From: Paracyclopina nana
Lineage: Eukaryota; Arthropoda; Copepoda; Cyclopoida; Cyclopettidae
Reading direction: 5' to 3'
Length of the DNA stretch: 64,000 nucleotides
Assembly: GCA_019096065.1 (NCBI GenBank)
Contig: JAGUCH010000001.1
Coordinates: forward strand, 14,756,001 to 14,820,000
Shown piece after piece: positions 43,901 through 60,900 of the stretch. Below the pieces are notes generated by a model, which did not search any database, had not been told where the DNA came from, and saw nothing but the letters and a program-made list of their open reading frames with translations. The position numbers were made by a program, and so were the translations under genes. How positions within the stretch are numbered: position 1 is the stretch's first letter; each line of letters starts with the position of its first letter.

Positions 43901-44762
43901 TGAAACTTTGTTTGAGACTCATGTCACACTGAAGCAATTGAGAGGGGGGTGAGGAATTGGTGAGGGTGGGATGAAAACCAGCAATGATTTTATTTATAAT
44001 TTCTAGACTTTTTCACTGCATGGAAGGTAGTTGTAGGAAGGCATTAGTGAAAAAATGCAATCCCCAGTCAAAAATAGCAACATAGTTTCAGTTAAAGGGC
44101 TTGTTTTTGGCAATTTCTAGTGTACTTGGCAGCTTGCCTCCTAGCACAGGCCGGCCAAACACCTAATGGCAGCAATGCACTGATATTTCGGCAAAACCTT
44201 ATATTCAGCAAAAGCTGAGTAAGCTGTTCACGAAACCCTCTTTATTTACGGCACTGGTTAACACGTTCAACAAATGAGTTACTAGGTGTGAGCTATACAA
44301 AAAAAGTCAAAAAGAGCCAGCTTCCTGTTCTTGCGAAAAATAATCAAGAAAATAAGGCATTTTCTTAATCAGACGGCGCTGCGCAAGCATCGATCAGCCG
44401 TCTGAAATCTTATGAGTTATCAGCTCGCCGGTAGGACAAATGTTTGTAGTTGCATTTATCTGAACTAGGCAAAAAGATGGCACTATATGAGTAATCTCCG
44501 ATTCTTTTTCAAAGTTACCATCTGCTTTATTTTAGATACTGTCTGTTCTTTATTTGTTTTTCAACACTTTATTATCAATATATTCCTAATAAAATATAAA
44601 GAAATCTACTCGCATGGGAGGCTCCATGTAGATTTCTGCCGTGGAGAGAAACCAGTTAATTCCATGTGATGAAAGAGCGTTTCAATGCTTCCTCTGTCAT
44701 TAAAGAGGAATCCTCGAGAGAGAGAATTTTGGTAGAAACAACCGAACCATCCACAGGTAAAG
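40918..44762. other. Intergenic 3.8 kb
   Basis: It contains no credible gene. A GT-AG-like context near 41900 opens a 101-codon frame (MLCSPLAAGTM...) that has no support. A perfect 9-base hairpin lies at 44369-44405. The region just before 44763 includes AGGTAAAG eight bases upstream of the receptor start, so an untranslated exon is possible. Confidence 0.45.
44369..44405. repeat. Small perfect hairpin
   Basis: TCAGACGGC and its exact reverse complement GCCGTCTGA enclose a 19-base loop about 360 bases upstream of the second receptor gene. Confidence 0.5.
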
Positions 44763-45753
44763 ATGGCTGATTCAAGCTCAAAATCTGTCCATTATTTCCT
44801 CCCATTTAAAATTTTGCTCGGGATCGAAATTCCCTTGGGTCTGTGTACTAACACTCTTTGCTTGTTGTACATCATTTTCAAACTGAAGTTGAATAAGAAT
44901 ATCAAAATAATTTTGATATCCGATATTTTCTTCAGTTTCTTGTGCCTTCTTTGCATGGCTGTTGGCTACTTTTTCGTAATAGTCAACCAACTACGCAATG
45001 CTTGGACGTGCTCGCTGTTATTGATGCCTGTCACGATTGCCGTCACTTGCTCGACTTTCATGACAAGCCTGCTGTCTCAACTGAGATATAAAATGGCTTC
45101 TAAGGCCTCAAACTGCCAATTATGGGATACAGCTAAAGTAAGGGCTGAACTAGCCTCCCTTATCCTGGGCTTGTTTATTTCCCAAGTTGTCGTTTTGTGG
45201 GCCTCTGCTTACAAAGAAATAGGATTTACACCTGGTGTTTTCCTTTGCTACGGAGGCACTACCAGCTTGCATGGTAAAATTTTGAGCTGTACTATAAACT
45301 ATCTATTGACTGATGTAGCACCTATTTCCAGGGTATCTCATATTTGCGCTGATATACGGGTCAACTGTAGTGACGTGCTACTACGATTATGCCATGGCCA
45401 CTTTGATTAAGGACAGGAATAGAGTGCAACCAATTCCAATGGCAGTTTGGTCAGTTGCGCCTAAAATCAATGTGGATCGAAAAGATATCAGCGATTCGGT
45501 ACCCTTAAAGTCTACCATAATGACATCAGCAGTTGTGGTCTTCATATTCGTAGCTTCATTTATCATCGTTTTCGTTGACCCAAATGACGAGCTGGGACTG
45601 ATCCAGGCCGTCGTCATCTTTTCGGTGGCTAGACTTGATTTTCAAATGGTCTTGACTCTGATCTTCACCGTCAAGTCTCAAGATAAGAAGAAGAAAGCGG
45701 TCATATCCGCCCTTCCCCCAAGAGCCCTTCAGTATCATGAGAGTGACAAATGA
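44763..45753 (+). CDS. Orphan class A-like GPCR, 310 aa
   Basis: Two exons, 44763-45273 and 45332-45753, join in phase 1 across a 58-base intron. Seven hydrophobic segments are visible, starting at about residues 13, 47, 82, 128, 170, 242 and 272. A Trp-x-Cys (WTC, Cys83) at the top of helix 3 and Cys162 in the second outer loop could form the class A disulfide. After helix 3 the sequence QLRYKMAS occupies the DRY position, keeping the Arg. The NPxxY motif of helix 7 is not clear (SVARLDFQM). The cytoplasmic tail is short and Lys-rich. It is probably a divergent plasma-membrane receptor. It is not evidently a close paralogue of the receptor at 5766, although both are compact orphans with tiny introns. 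Confidence 0.75.
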
Positions 45754-45829
45754 TGAAGAAATGTGGAATTCACCATGAAACAATTAAAAATGCTAAATCC
45801 TTCTTAAAAATAATCCTGAATGTAAAAAG

Positions 45830-45835
45830 AATAAA
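45830..45835 (+). terminator. Polyadenylation signal AATAAA of the second receptor
   Basis: A canonical AATAAA 77 bases after the stop codon. Confidence 0.65.
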
Positions 45836-46396
45836 AAACAGCTGGTGTATGGTTTTCAGTTTTCTTTGTTTGCCATTTTCTTTAGGAAAAAGAACGATAT
45901 TCAACATTATTGTATGCAATAACATCATCATGTGTGTATATATGGTGTGTTTTGTGTAGTTGTAGTAGTTGTAATAGTAAAAGGTGACGATCGAAGAGGC
46001 TCTTATTGTTTTTTGGAATAGATAATAGTTCTGCTCATGTCGTATGTACACAATAATAATAATAATTCATTTTTGTAGTCATCGCTTCGTTTTCGTCGGG
46101 GCTTAGTTCATAGAGCAATTGCAGCATCAGGGAGGAGAAAATGTGTGTAAGTGTGTACGTGTGTGAATATGCATCAATTAGATTTTGTAGAAGTATATGT
46201 GTCAAGTTGGTGTAAAACTCTTCATCAACAACATCAACAAGTGTCCTGTTTTTTTCTTCTTCTAAACCATCAGTAGCAGCAATTGTAGCTAAGAGTTCCT
46301 TTCTCTTTACATATCACCAAGGGAGCAACAACACTATTAAGATTCTTGCAGATCTTGTTACGCCAGTACAGCTTGAGATTGCACCATGATATCGTT
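45836..46396. other. Tail-to-tail spacer between receptor and NCOA6 genes
   Basis: It contains the NCOA6 3' untranslated region and short simple repeats: (AAT)n near 46050 and a GTGTGT-rich patch near 46143-46165. No clear reverse AATAAA is seen. Confidence 0.5.
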
Positions 46397-49300
46397 TTAC
46401 GAGTCGATTTTCAGCCGGCGTCTCTTCGTCTCAAAGTTCTCGTCTAAAGCAGCAAAAAGAGGCATTAATTATGTGCGCAAGTTTCCCCGCGGTCGCAGCA
46501 ACTACCTGAGGTTGAAGAAGAAGCTTTGGCACTACGGGTCTTCATTCTCTTTTCAGAAGTCACCACTGTGGCTGTGGTTGACGACGACAAAGCCGCCGCA
46601 TTAGTGGCCACTGTGGGAGTAGCAATACTGGATGAACCTGAGTTAGTTTGGCCTTGAGGCGATGTGGATAAGCGTTTTGACTTGCAATCTTCAGCATTGG
46701 CGCCAACGGCCGCTGAATTGGGAGCGGCCTTTTTCGTGACTTGACTGTTGCTGTTGGCAGCATTGTTGGCAGGCTGCTTTTTGGCCGCAGCACCTGAGGC
46801 CGTAGCTGAGGCGGTCGAAGGCCCCGTCGTCCGAGTGGGAGTTTGCTGACGAGCTGAAGTTGGCCTTGAGTTCGTGGCCCCAGGAGTTGGAGTTTGCTGC
46901 CGTACCGACCTTCGAGATACTTCTTGGTCGATATTCACAACAGCTGGAGCCGGTGTGATTGTGGTTGATGGCGGTAGAGAGGCCATCACTGCGCTGACCT
47001 TGGCTTTTGCCTTGGCTCGAGTACTGCAAATGTCAATGCTTCGGGTAAAAAACTCATGTTTTTCTAAAGAACATTATTTAGTACTTCTCTGCTCTGCCGC
47101 CAACTATGGCCTTTTTCACCATCACCGAGTTGTTTGCCTCAAGTTTCTTCACCTTGTTAGCAGTTGAAGTTGGGGTCGATACGCCTGAAATAAAGAAATA
47201 AAATCCGATGAAGGCTCAATTCGGACGACTGTATTATTATTAAAATCAATCTTGCTTCACCTTTGACATTCCTGGCTTTGATGATGCTATTGTTGCCAGC
47301 TGCTGCCTTCTTGCTGGCCTCCACAGCCAATTTAGCCTTTTTAGCCGCTATCACTGTCGTCGACTGGTTGCTGACAGCAGTGACAGTGACCGAATTGCTA
47401 CTCTCAATGGACAACAAGCTGATATCAGACTTGTCCGACTTGGTCGATGAGTCCGTGTCACGCCTGCGCCTTTTCGTCTTGTTTTCCTCCTCGCCACCGA
47501 CATGGTTAGGTGTCACAGTGACGACGCTGGTTTCCTCCTTGCTGGGTGTAGTCGCTAGCAGCGGTTTCAAAAGGCTGCCCCCGCCGACAAAGCTGTGATC
47601 AGAGGCTGTTTGCATCGATGGTGACCTTTTAGGCATGGGCTGCCTCGTAGGCCTGGCCGGAGCAGCCGCTTTCTTGACGTCAATCTCAAGAGGCTGCGGC
47701 TGTTCCGTCAAGGACAACGCAGCCTCGATGAGGCTGTTCTTCTTGTTAATGGAGTCCACTACATCCTTCATCGACATGCTCCCCGATTGGTGCCCCGCTG
47801 GCGGAGTGTCAAACACCGGCATGATGGATAACGACGGCCCGAGCTGAACTGAATTATTCGGGGGCGTGACCGGCGACTGCTTGGTAGAAGCGGATTCACC
47901 CACGAGCACTACAGTACTGCTAATTTCTTTGGTAGTCGTGGTAGTAGAAGGCGTTGAGACCAATTGCAAAGAGGGAGTGGCTGTCGTGCTGTTGATGATC
48001 ACGGCAGTCCTGGTTGAGGGGACCACGCCTACATCACTGTTTGTGGTGTTAACTGGCGAAACTCGGACTAGATGGACGTTGCCTTCAGCGGACACAGTGA
48101 CCAGTTTGACAGGGACCATTTTGGACCCCGGGGGAGGGACAACCCTTGTGCCATTGGAGGCGTGGCCGTTCACCAAGATGGGCGCGGCGGCCACTTCTGG
48201 CTGTTGTTTCTGTTCTTCTGGAATGATCTTCTTTATGACAGGTTTGGGCTCCTCTTCTTCACGCTCTTCCTGGGCAAGCTCGTCATTAACAGGCGCCGCC
48301 ACATGGTGATTGCTCGAGGTCTCTGCTGGATGGGAAGCACTGCTACTGCTGCTGCTGCTATTACTACTTGAGGTCGATGTCGTCGTAACTTTTTGAGGTT
48401 GTGTTGTCGTGGGCGTTGGAGTGACTGAAGCGACAGAGGTCGTGGGCGTGGCTTGGACGGCAATGGTTGAATCTGTGCTAGTTGTCGAGGCCGGCGACGA
48501 GGCCGCGGCATTTTTCACTAATTCGCGCTCCAGTCGCTCCTCGTTGGGGTATGGGTTCTCGCCCTGGTTCGGGCTCTTCTCTGACAACGTATCCATAGAC
48601 TCGATCCCCGAGTCCTCGCCTTGCTGGTGGGTGCCCGAATCAGGTGGTTCAGCAGGGAGGGCTGGCAGATGGGGTGGCGGCCCGTTCGACGAGCTGTCCA
48701 TATCACTAGGCTGTTCTGACGAGGTAAAGCTGTCGGCCTTCGACAAAGAAGATGAAGGCCCATTCAAGAACACGTTCACTGTGGGGCATGTGGGTGTACC
48801 CCCCGCCCCCGTGGGCGTCACTTCCTCGTCTTTCGAGCCACTCTCGCCTCCACTGTTAGATGTCTTTTTAGGGGGGCTAACACTTGGTGCTACCGACGCT
48901 ACTGTTGCTGCTACTGCTGAGGTTGATTGTGCCGTCGCTTTGACGTCTTGCGGCTCAGATTTGCCTGCGAAAAACCCGGTGATTAGAATACACGCAACAA
49001 ATAAGGTGGTCCAATTTTGAATTACCTTTACTCGAGATCTCCTTTTCGTCATGATCAAGGTGACGACGCACGTTGTTGGTAAAGGCACCCTTTTCCACCC
49101 TGACGCCCAAGGACTTGGCCCACGCGTTCAGCCTGTCCGCAGACGACGATGAATTGTTGTGCTGCGCTACTACTGACTTTGTACTACACTCTTGGTTGAT
49201 CTCTGTTTTGCTGCTGCAGTTGTTGCCACTGGTGTCAATCACGTGGTTCACTGTTTTACTGTTCGCTTTCGTCATAGTGTCCAAGCTCAACGTCCGTTTT

Positions 49301-50502
49301 GCGATCAACATTTTGATCCGTTGCTCAGCACTATTACTATTACTACTATTATTTGTGTCACAGCTTTCATCGGATTCGTCCTCGCTACCGCCGGCCTTCC
49401 TTGAGAACTTGGCCTTTACCGTCTTATCCCGCATGGACAAGATCAGCTTGGGTAACTTGGGCCCATCGTCCTTGGGGCCCTCAGGCGGTTTTAAGGACAC
49501 TAGTGGCGACGGCGGTGGATTGGGAAGCTTCAATTTCAGCTTGAGCGCCTTGTCAGCGGCCGCAGCGGCCGCGGCCCCTGGTGAAGTGCGAGTGCCCTCG
49601 CCGGGCTCAGTCTCACCTTCTGAGCTCGACTCACTTGGGCCTGACTCGAGCACACCGGTATTGGGGTTGATGAGGATCTGCCTGCTTTTCTCGAAAGAGG
49701 GGACGGTGCCCGAGGCTCCGGCTGAGGCTGGGGAAATTGAAGCTGTGGTAGCCACCGGAGGTGGCGGCGGCAACATTGACCCTTTGAGAGTATTTGCTGA
49801 GGCACTTTTGGGTAGCTGAGATCGATGAGTTGTTGTTATTCCTTCCGATGATGTTGCCGTCGTGCTGCTGCTGTCTTCGCTTTTGAAATTAGCACCACCA
49901 GGATTGCTGCTGATTCGCCTCTTCTTGTCCGGGGGCAGCAGGGACCCATGATCGGAACTACTGTTGTCTTTATTTTGAAGTAAATTCACTAACAACGAGC
50001 TTGAAGTATCACTTTTCGACTTGCTTCGCCTCAATTCTTCGTCGGACATGACAGTCATGGATATGATCTGAAAATGGGATATTTCGGCTTATTTTCTAAA
50101 ATTGGCCTTTCGTCACTCAATTACCTGGCCTCCTTGAATTTGAAGCGATAATATGCCCATTTCACGGAGCACATCGTCGCCAGTCTTGGCCAAGGCCGAA
50201 AGCTTTTCGGCGGCTTCAGCCGGCAAATCAAACGTGATCTTGACAGAATTCCAAGGCTCGCACTTCACCACGTTGACATCTTCTGCAACCCGATTGGTAT
50301 TATCGATCGAAAGTCGATGAAGAATTACGTTTGTCTTACCATATCCTAAGAGCCTTTGGAGCCGGTTCAGAAGTTTTGAACACTGTTGTGGAAAGTTGGG
50401 GTCATCGATTTCACCTGGACACGTGACCACGGCCTCCGTTCGGCCGCTCGAGCCACCGGACAGGGCCATTCCTGAAGTTGAGAATGGGTTAATGACGAGC
50501 AT
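46397..50502 (-). CDS. NCOA6: Nuclear receptor coactivator 6 (NCOA6/ASC-2) homologue, 1262 aa
   Basis: Six exons join in phase: 50125-50502, 49026-50067, 47261-48964, 47085-47184, 46506-47023 and 46397-46443. Two features match NCOA6. The N-terminal domain has CEPWNSVKITFDLPAEAAEK followed by LREMGILSLQIQG. One nuclear-receptor box, LLVNLLQ (LxxLL at 152-156), sits as in the vertebrate TSPLLVNLLQ site. The rest is long Ser/Thr/Pro low complexity with DSGIESMDTLSEKSPNQGE. The final 47-base exon ends in KRRRLKIDS, a basic tail like the vertebrate one. NCOA6 works in the nucleus as a subunit of an MLL3/4-type H3K4 methyltransferase coactivator complex. If the upstream untranslated exon at 50811 is used, translation starts at Met12 (50469). 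Confidence 0.88.
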
Positions 50503-50810
50503 GTCAAACTGGCATCAAAACAAACGCATTGTTTACCATTCGCTTAAGTCACTAAAAAAGGCACGTTTCCGCGCCTGAAAGTGCCGAATTACCGCCCAAA
50601 CGGATAATCTGCTTTCTTATCTTGAACAAAATTATGCATGAGCCTGTCAAGGGAAAATGCTGAGAGCCTAAAAAGGCTTCAAAAAGAATTCGCGCCTGCC
50701 CAACCCGTTCGAATTAGCAGCACTTTACACCGCGGAAAACTCGATTTGCGACCGTCAGAGTCGGGCTGAGACCCCACTAAGGCCGCGGGCACACTTCCAG
50801 CTTCACTTAC

Positions 50811-50870
50811 CGCGAGCGTTTCCGCGTTCTGCGCCTCAACGCGCTCTGTTTTTGCAGATTTCGACACCAT
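50811..50870 (-). other. Putative 5' untranslated exon of NCOA6 with a short upstream ORF
   Basis: A strong donor (GCG|GTAAGTG) ends a GC-rich exon at 50811. An acceptor with a pyrimidine run (ACTTCAG) lies at 50472 inside the annotated first coding exon, directly before an in-frame ATG. The exon's own ATG (MVSKSAKTERVEAQNAETLA) would be out of frame after splicing, so it would be an upstream ORF. Confidence 0.4.
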
Positions 50871-51898
50871 AAACAATGGCCGCCATTGAGGAACTTCTGC
50901 GATGAACGTCACTTCTCGCTAAGTCGTGACCACCTCTTGCCTCAAGCTCAAACATTTTCTGCGTGACTATTGGCAGCTTTTTGGCATGATATTCATCGTT
51001 TATGAACTAAAATGGATTTGATTAAATTTTTCAATTGTAAAAATATGGTTTTTTGCGCGTGTTCATTTGGCGCAAGATAAATTAAAGGCGAAATATTGAA
51101 ATTCGATAGCCTCAAAAATCTCGTCAATGTGCGTTAAAGCCAAACGGCCGACAAAATTGGAGCAAGCTAGCCTCGGTTATTTTCTGCCGCACCAGCCCTC
51201 CTTTATTACCTACGGCTGGGTCCGGAGCGACAAGTGGATTAATTGTTGGGCAGTCACGGCAAACTCGGCAGTCTAGGCAAACCAGCAAGCTGCTCTTATC
51301 AGTGGCTGTTTCGGCAAACGCGGCTGGCTGTCAAGTCCCGCCCTTTTGAGCCGATGTACGCTACTGCACGAGAAAAGGGGGCGAGAGGCGTGAAAGGAGA
51401 ATTAGGGCAAAAAAGAAATGTTATTTTCATTGCTACGTATGAGTCAGTAAACGGTAAGTTGATGCGACCCTAGCGTTTATTGACAAACTTTTCTATATAG
51501 GTGGCGTTGCTGCTAAAATTATTTTATTACCGGAGCAACAGCGCCATCTATGAAACTGATGAGAGGTTATTTCCACATTGACTATTATTGAAGCAAGCAT
51601 TGCAAAAAATGTTGGTTTGACTTACACGACATTAATATGATTTCAATAGCACACTTAAGTGAGCTTGGACATGTAATAAATCGAACAATATTGAAGATTT
51701 CTCATTAAATTAGGACGAAAATATGGAATTTACGGATTTTCCTAAAAAATTAATTATTTTCAGTGTTTTTTAAAGCTGGATTAATCCAAATGACATTTAA
51801 TGGTTAATAATTAGTGAAAACATAGGCATAGCAAATTAGGTGACTGTGGTTTGCTACGAGCAGTTTTTATACAATCATGCACTAGGTTGAATTTGTAT
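50871..51898. other. NCOA6 upstream region and DMRT 3' region
   Basis: The NCOA6-proximal part is GC-richer, as expected of a promoter. A reverse AATAAA (TTTATT on plus at 51523-51528) lies 371 bases past the DMRT stop and may end that transcript. No gene is recognised. Confidence 0.4.
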
Positions 51899-57363
<5,465 letters not shown>

Positions 57364-57392
57364 TTTATTTAGGGCAAATAGCCCTAAATAAA
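57364..57392. repeat. Perfect 12-base hairpin
   Basis: TTTATTTAGGGC and its exact reverse complement GCCCTAAATAAA flank a five-base loop (AAATA). It lies 85 bases before a TTAA-flanked foldback element. Confidence 0.65.
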
Positions 57393-57476
57393 TGGTTACT
57401 TTGTTTTTACAAATACATAGCTTCAGGACTCTAACGTCTTGATGTTTTAAGTTTTTTTTGGGTATAATAGATTTAA

Positions 57477-57692
57477 GGACCTTTCCATGTGCTTGTACAA
57501 AAAATAAAACTGAAAAACGGTTTTTGATGGTACAAAAAATTGATCTTTGGCAAGTAGCAAAAGAAGTAAACATCCAGTACGCAAAAAGTAAACAAAAATG
57601 TAAATAAACAATGAAAACGGTCTTGCAAAAACGGTCTTGCGTGGTACATTTTTTTGTACCTGAAAACCGAAAGTGAGCACATGGAAAGGACC
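57477..57692. mobile_element. TTAA-flanked foldback (MITE-like) element
   Basis: 216 bases between two TTAA tetranucleotides (57473-57476 and 57693-57696). The left end GGACCTTTCCATGTGCT and the right end are inverted copies with one mismatch. Inner parts (TGTACAAAAAA and GGTACAAAAA) are also related in both orientations. There is no coding capacity. The TTAA flanks are the target of piggyBac-type transposases, but the terminal bases are not the usual CCC, so the superfamily is uncertain. Confidence 0.6.
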
Positions 57693-57762
57693 TTAAACCA
57701 TTTTATTTTACCGTCATAAAGTAATCCTTTACAAAAATTGATAACTCTTATGTGCTTGGGTC

Positions 57763-57768
57763 TTTATT
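57763..57768 (-). terminator. Possible polyadenylation signal of the RBCK1 gene
   Basis: AATAAA on the minus strand, 208 bases past the stop codon. Confidence 0.4.
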
Positions 57769-57975
57769 TCGAACTACTTTACGAGTCGAAAAAACGCGCT
57801 AACTCAGTTTTTTTTCTCGAGCAGTGTCAGCTGAAAATCACAAATGTTGCCCATAAAGGCCGCTGGGATCGCCCTACATCAATGTTATTGTTATGATACT
57901 TATGTGAATAAAGAAATGCGTTTCACTGAAACCATTCTAATGTATTATCACAGGTCACGCGTTCGGTAATTCAGA

Positions 57976-60900
57976 TTAGTGACAATAGTTGCACAATGGA
58001 TGGCACTTTGTCCTGCCATCAGCCATGCACTTGCATCCACCTGAAGTGTCTCCTTTGCCCTGAAAAAGAGATGAATAGTTTTGAGGTCTGATAAAATCAA
58101 AATTCATCTGGTTACGTTTGGTCCCCATCTCAGCTGTTTGGTGACCCAGCAAATTTCTGTTCGGCAGTAGGTACATCTCACCCAATCACAGCCCCATTTT
58201 TTCAAAAGTATCACTTGACAACTTGGGCAGTTGAGCGCCTCACCAGTAGATATCAACCCCTGGAAAAAGTTCCTGGCTCATAATTGTTACAGAGACCGAA
58301 TTATTAGCTACCTCAATCCACTGCTTGGTTTTGATGGAATTTTCATCTTGTGATTCATTGAGCATCATCTGCTGATACTGCTTGCAATCTTGACCCTCGT
58401 GAATAGCCTACAAAAATAATTATAAGCAACGCATGTGACATTGGCTTTGAAGCGAAGCAACCCCCACCTGACAAGTTATGCAGTTGAGCCGTTGGCAAAT
58501 TGGACACTTGAAAAGATTCAAATTGTCAGTGATGAAACACCAGCCCTGACAATCGGGAGTTTTGCAATGAAACGAGTTTTTCGCTGCCACTTGAGCTTCT
58601 TTGAGGGATTTTTGCTGGTGCTTTTCATACACGGCCGGCGACACAAGCTAAATGAAAAAACCTTTACAGTGCAATTCAAGAAAATGGCCCTATATCAACT
58701 TACTGATTTGATTTCGCGGTCCAGAAGGGTCATGTCACAGCTATAATTGTCATCTTTGTAGGGGCAAATCACTTGAGGAGCATCACAATGTTCAATCGCT
58801 CCAGCCAAGCAGTCTCTAAAAAATGGCAACAGGTCATTTTCAAATAACACTCACGCTTGACAGATAGCTTACTTGCAAAAAGTATGCAGACATTCTCTCA
58901 ACACTACTCCATCACCGGGCTCAATGTCAAGATAGCAAACAATGCACTCAAAAGCCTCAACGTTGGGAATGATGTCAAGGTCGTCCAGCTTTTTGTAATT
59001 TTTCAACATGTCATCCTGAAATTATTTCAATGAAATATAAATCAACACTTCTCGCTAATTTAACTGTCACCTTTTCTTTGGTTACTTTATCAGGTTCCGA
59101 TTTTGCTTCTGTTTTGGGCTCGGGGGCAGCAGTAGGCAAAGCTGTGGCACCTCTCGGAATCGTATCAGCAGGGCCAGGAGGGGGAATTTGGTAGTCCTTC
59201 GGCCTTTCAGTGGTGCATGCTTCACAACCTGGCCTTATGGGCTCGTTTAACAAAGTACAAGTTGGACACTCCCAGCCATCCCTTGGGTCCACTCTTTGAG
59301 TTTTTCCAACAGGCTTAGGATTAGGAGCCTTCAATGGAATTATCGGCTCCTTTTTGGGCTCTGGGGCTTTTTCAGCCTTAAGAAGAGACTCGGCAACATT
59401 TTCAGTCTTTTTTGGTAGCTCAGCAGCTTTAGGCTCTGCGTCTTCATAAAAGTACTCCCATTCATAGTCATCATCTTGCTCCTCATTATTTATGTTGGTC
59501 GTCGTCGTCTTTTTGGCAATGTTTTTGGGCTGCGCAGGTAGCTTTTCTTCATCATCTTCATCTTCTGAGCTGCAGTAGCTCCACCTATCTTCTTCGTAGT
59601 TCCAGTACCTCCCTTTTCTTACATCATTATTGTTGCTTTCTTTACTCTCTCTGGGCACTGACTTCACAGTTGCTTCAGCAAGGCTCTGCTTCGCTTCCTC
59701 CTTAGGAGCTACCAAGTACAAGTATATTGATTGGCCACTTTGGGTTATCCCGTGAGATGCAAGCGTAGTGGAATCATCTTCCGCCAAAGATTTACCCAAA
59801 ATCCACTTTTGAACCCCAACTGGTATTTCAAACTCGCACTGGACATGTTCTTTGAGTTCGGCTACAGTAAAGGCTGCTTTCACGGCCACCTGAACTGGCC
59901 CATTGTACGAAGTTCTATCCTCTACATACATATTAAGGCTAGATGAAAAAAACAGAGAGAAATAATATAGTTGAATTATTTTGACCAGAGCGAAAAAGCT
60001 GATAAAAAAGTAATTTTCCACAAATAAATAGATAAGCAAACATATAATGCATAAGTGTAAGATCAAACAAGAGTTACCGACTCGATAATTTAAAAGTATC
60101 ATATCTATCTAGAGTTTCTTAGTCTTACTTAAGTTTCTCCACTTTTCTGTTGGACTTTTTCTCAGCAATCTCTTTGAGAGAAAGCTTATTTGTAATCTGC
60201 AATTTGGACACTTCTTTAGCCAACATAGCGGCCTCCTTGTGGTTACCAGAGGCTATGGCAGCCTCCAGCTTTCCCATGATGTCTGAAGGCTCGTCATCAG
60301 ATTTGACAGCTTAAACAAGAAAGAAAATAATGTATGAGAAGTTTCACCTATATCGATCTCTATCCTTACCTCCTTGTTGCTTTTTGATGGTAGCCTCCAC
60401 GTGGAATTCTTGGCTGTTGTTGACGGCCCCCATCTGAGGAGTAGAACGATTATTATTACTTTGTCTGGCCCTGGCCTTTCTTTGCTGCTGCTTCTGCTGC
60501 TTCACTCGAGTCAAGGTATATTGCTTAGGGTCGAATTTGTCGGAGGGAATCAAAGGAAAAGCATTCCTTTTCGCCACACCCTCTTTTTTTAAAGGGCCAG
60601 ATATGTACAGGACATCGTCCACTATTTCGGAGTTGGTTGCGACATTTTTAGGAATGGCTCCAGAGCTATTTTTTCTTTCGTCAACAACCACTTGCTTAAC
60701 AAGCATATCATCGATTTCGTCCACTTTTCTGACGCTTTGCTGCTGCTTCTTTTTTAGGTGCTTTTGTCTAGCTGGCCTCAGAGGCTCAAGCTGTTCAGTT
60801 TTAACAACTTTAGCAGCGCTGCTCTTATTGCTGCTTTTCTCCACAATAATCGGCTCGTAATCTACAGAAGAAACGGAAGAGGCAACGCTGTACCTATCCT

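Noticed and set aside
46465-46505. NCOA6 coding sequence reading on to a stop at 46465
   Set aside because: A GTAGTT donor at 46506 and a pyrimidine-rich acceptor at 46444 join in phase to a basic tail (KRRRLKIDS) like that of known NCOA6 proteins, which is the better ending.
59939-60102. Separate start of a HOIL-1 protein in the frame beginning near 60102
   Set aside because: The segment is an intron: hydrophobic, AT-rich, and bounded by GTAAGA and CATCTAG sites whose phases join the flanking exons.
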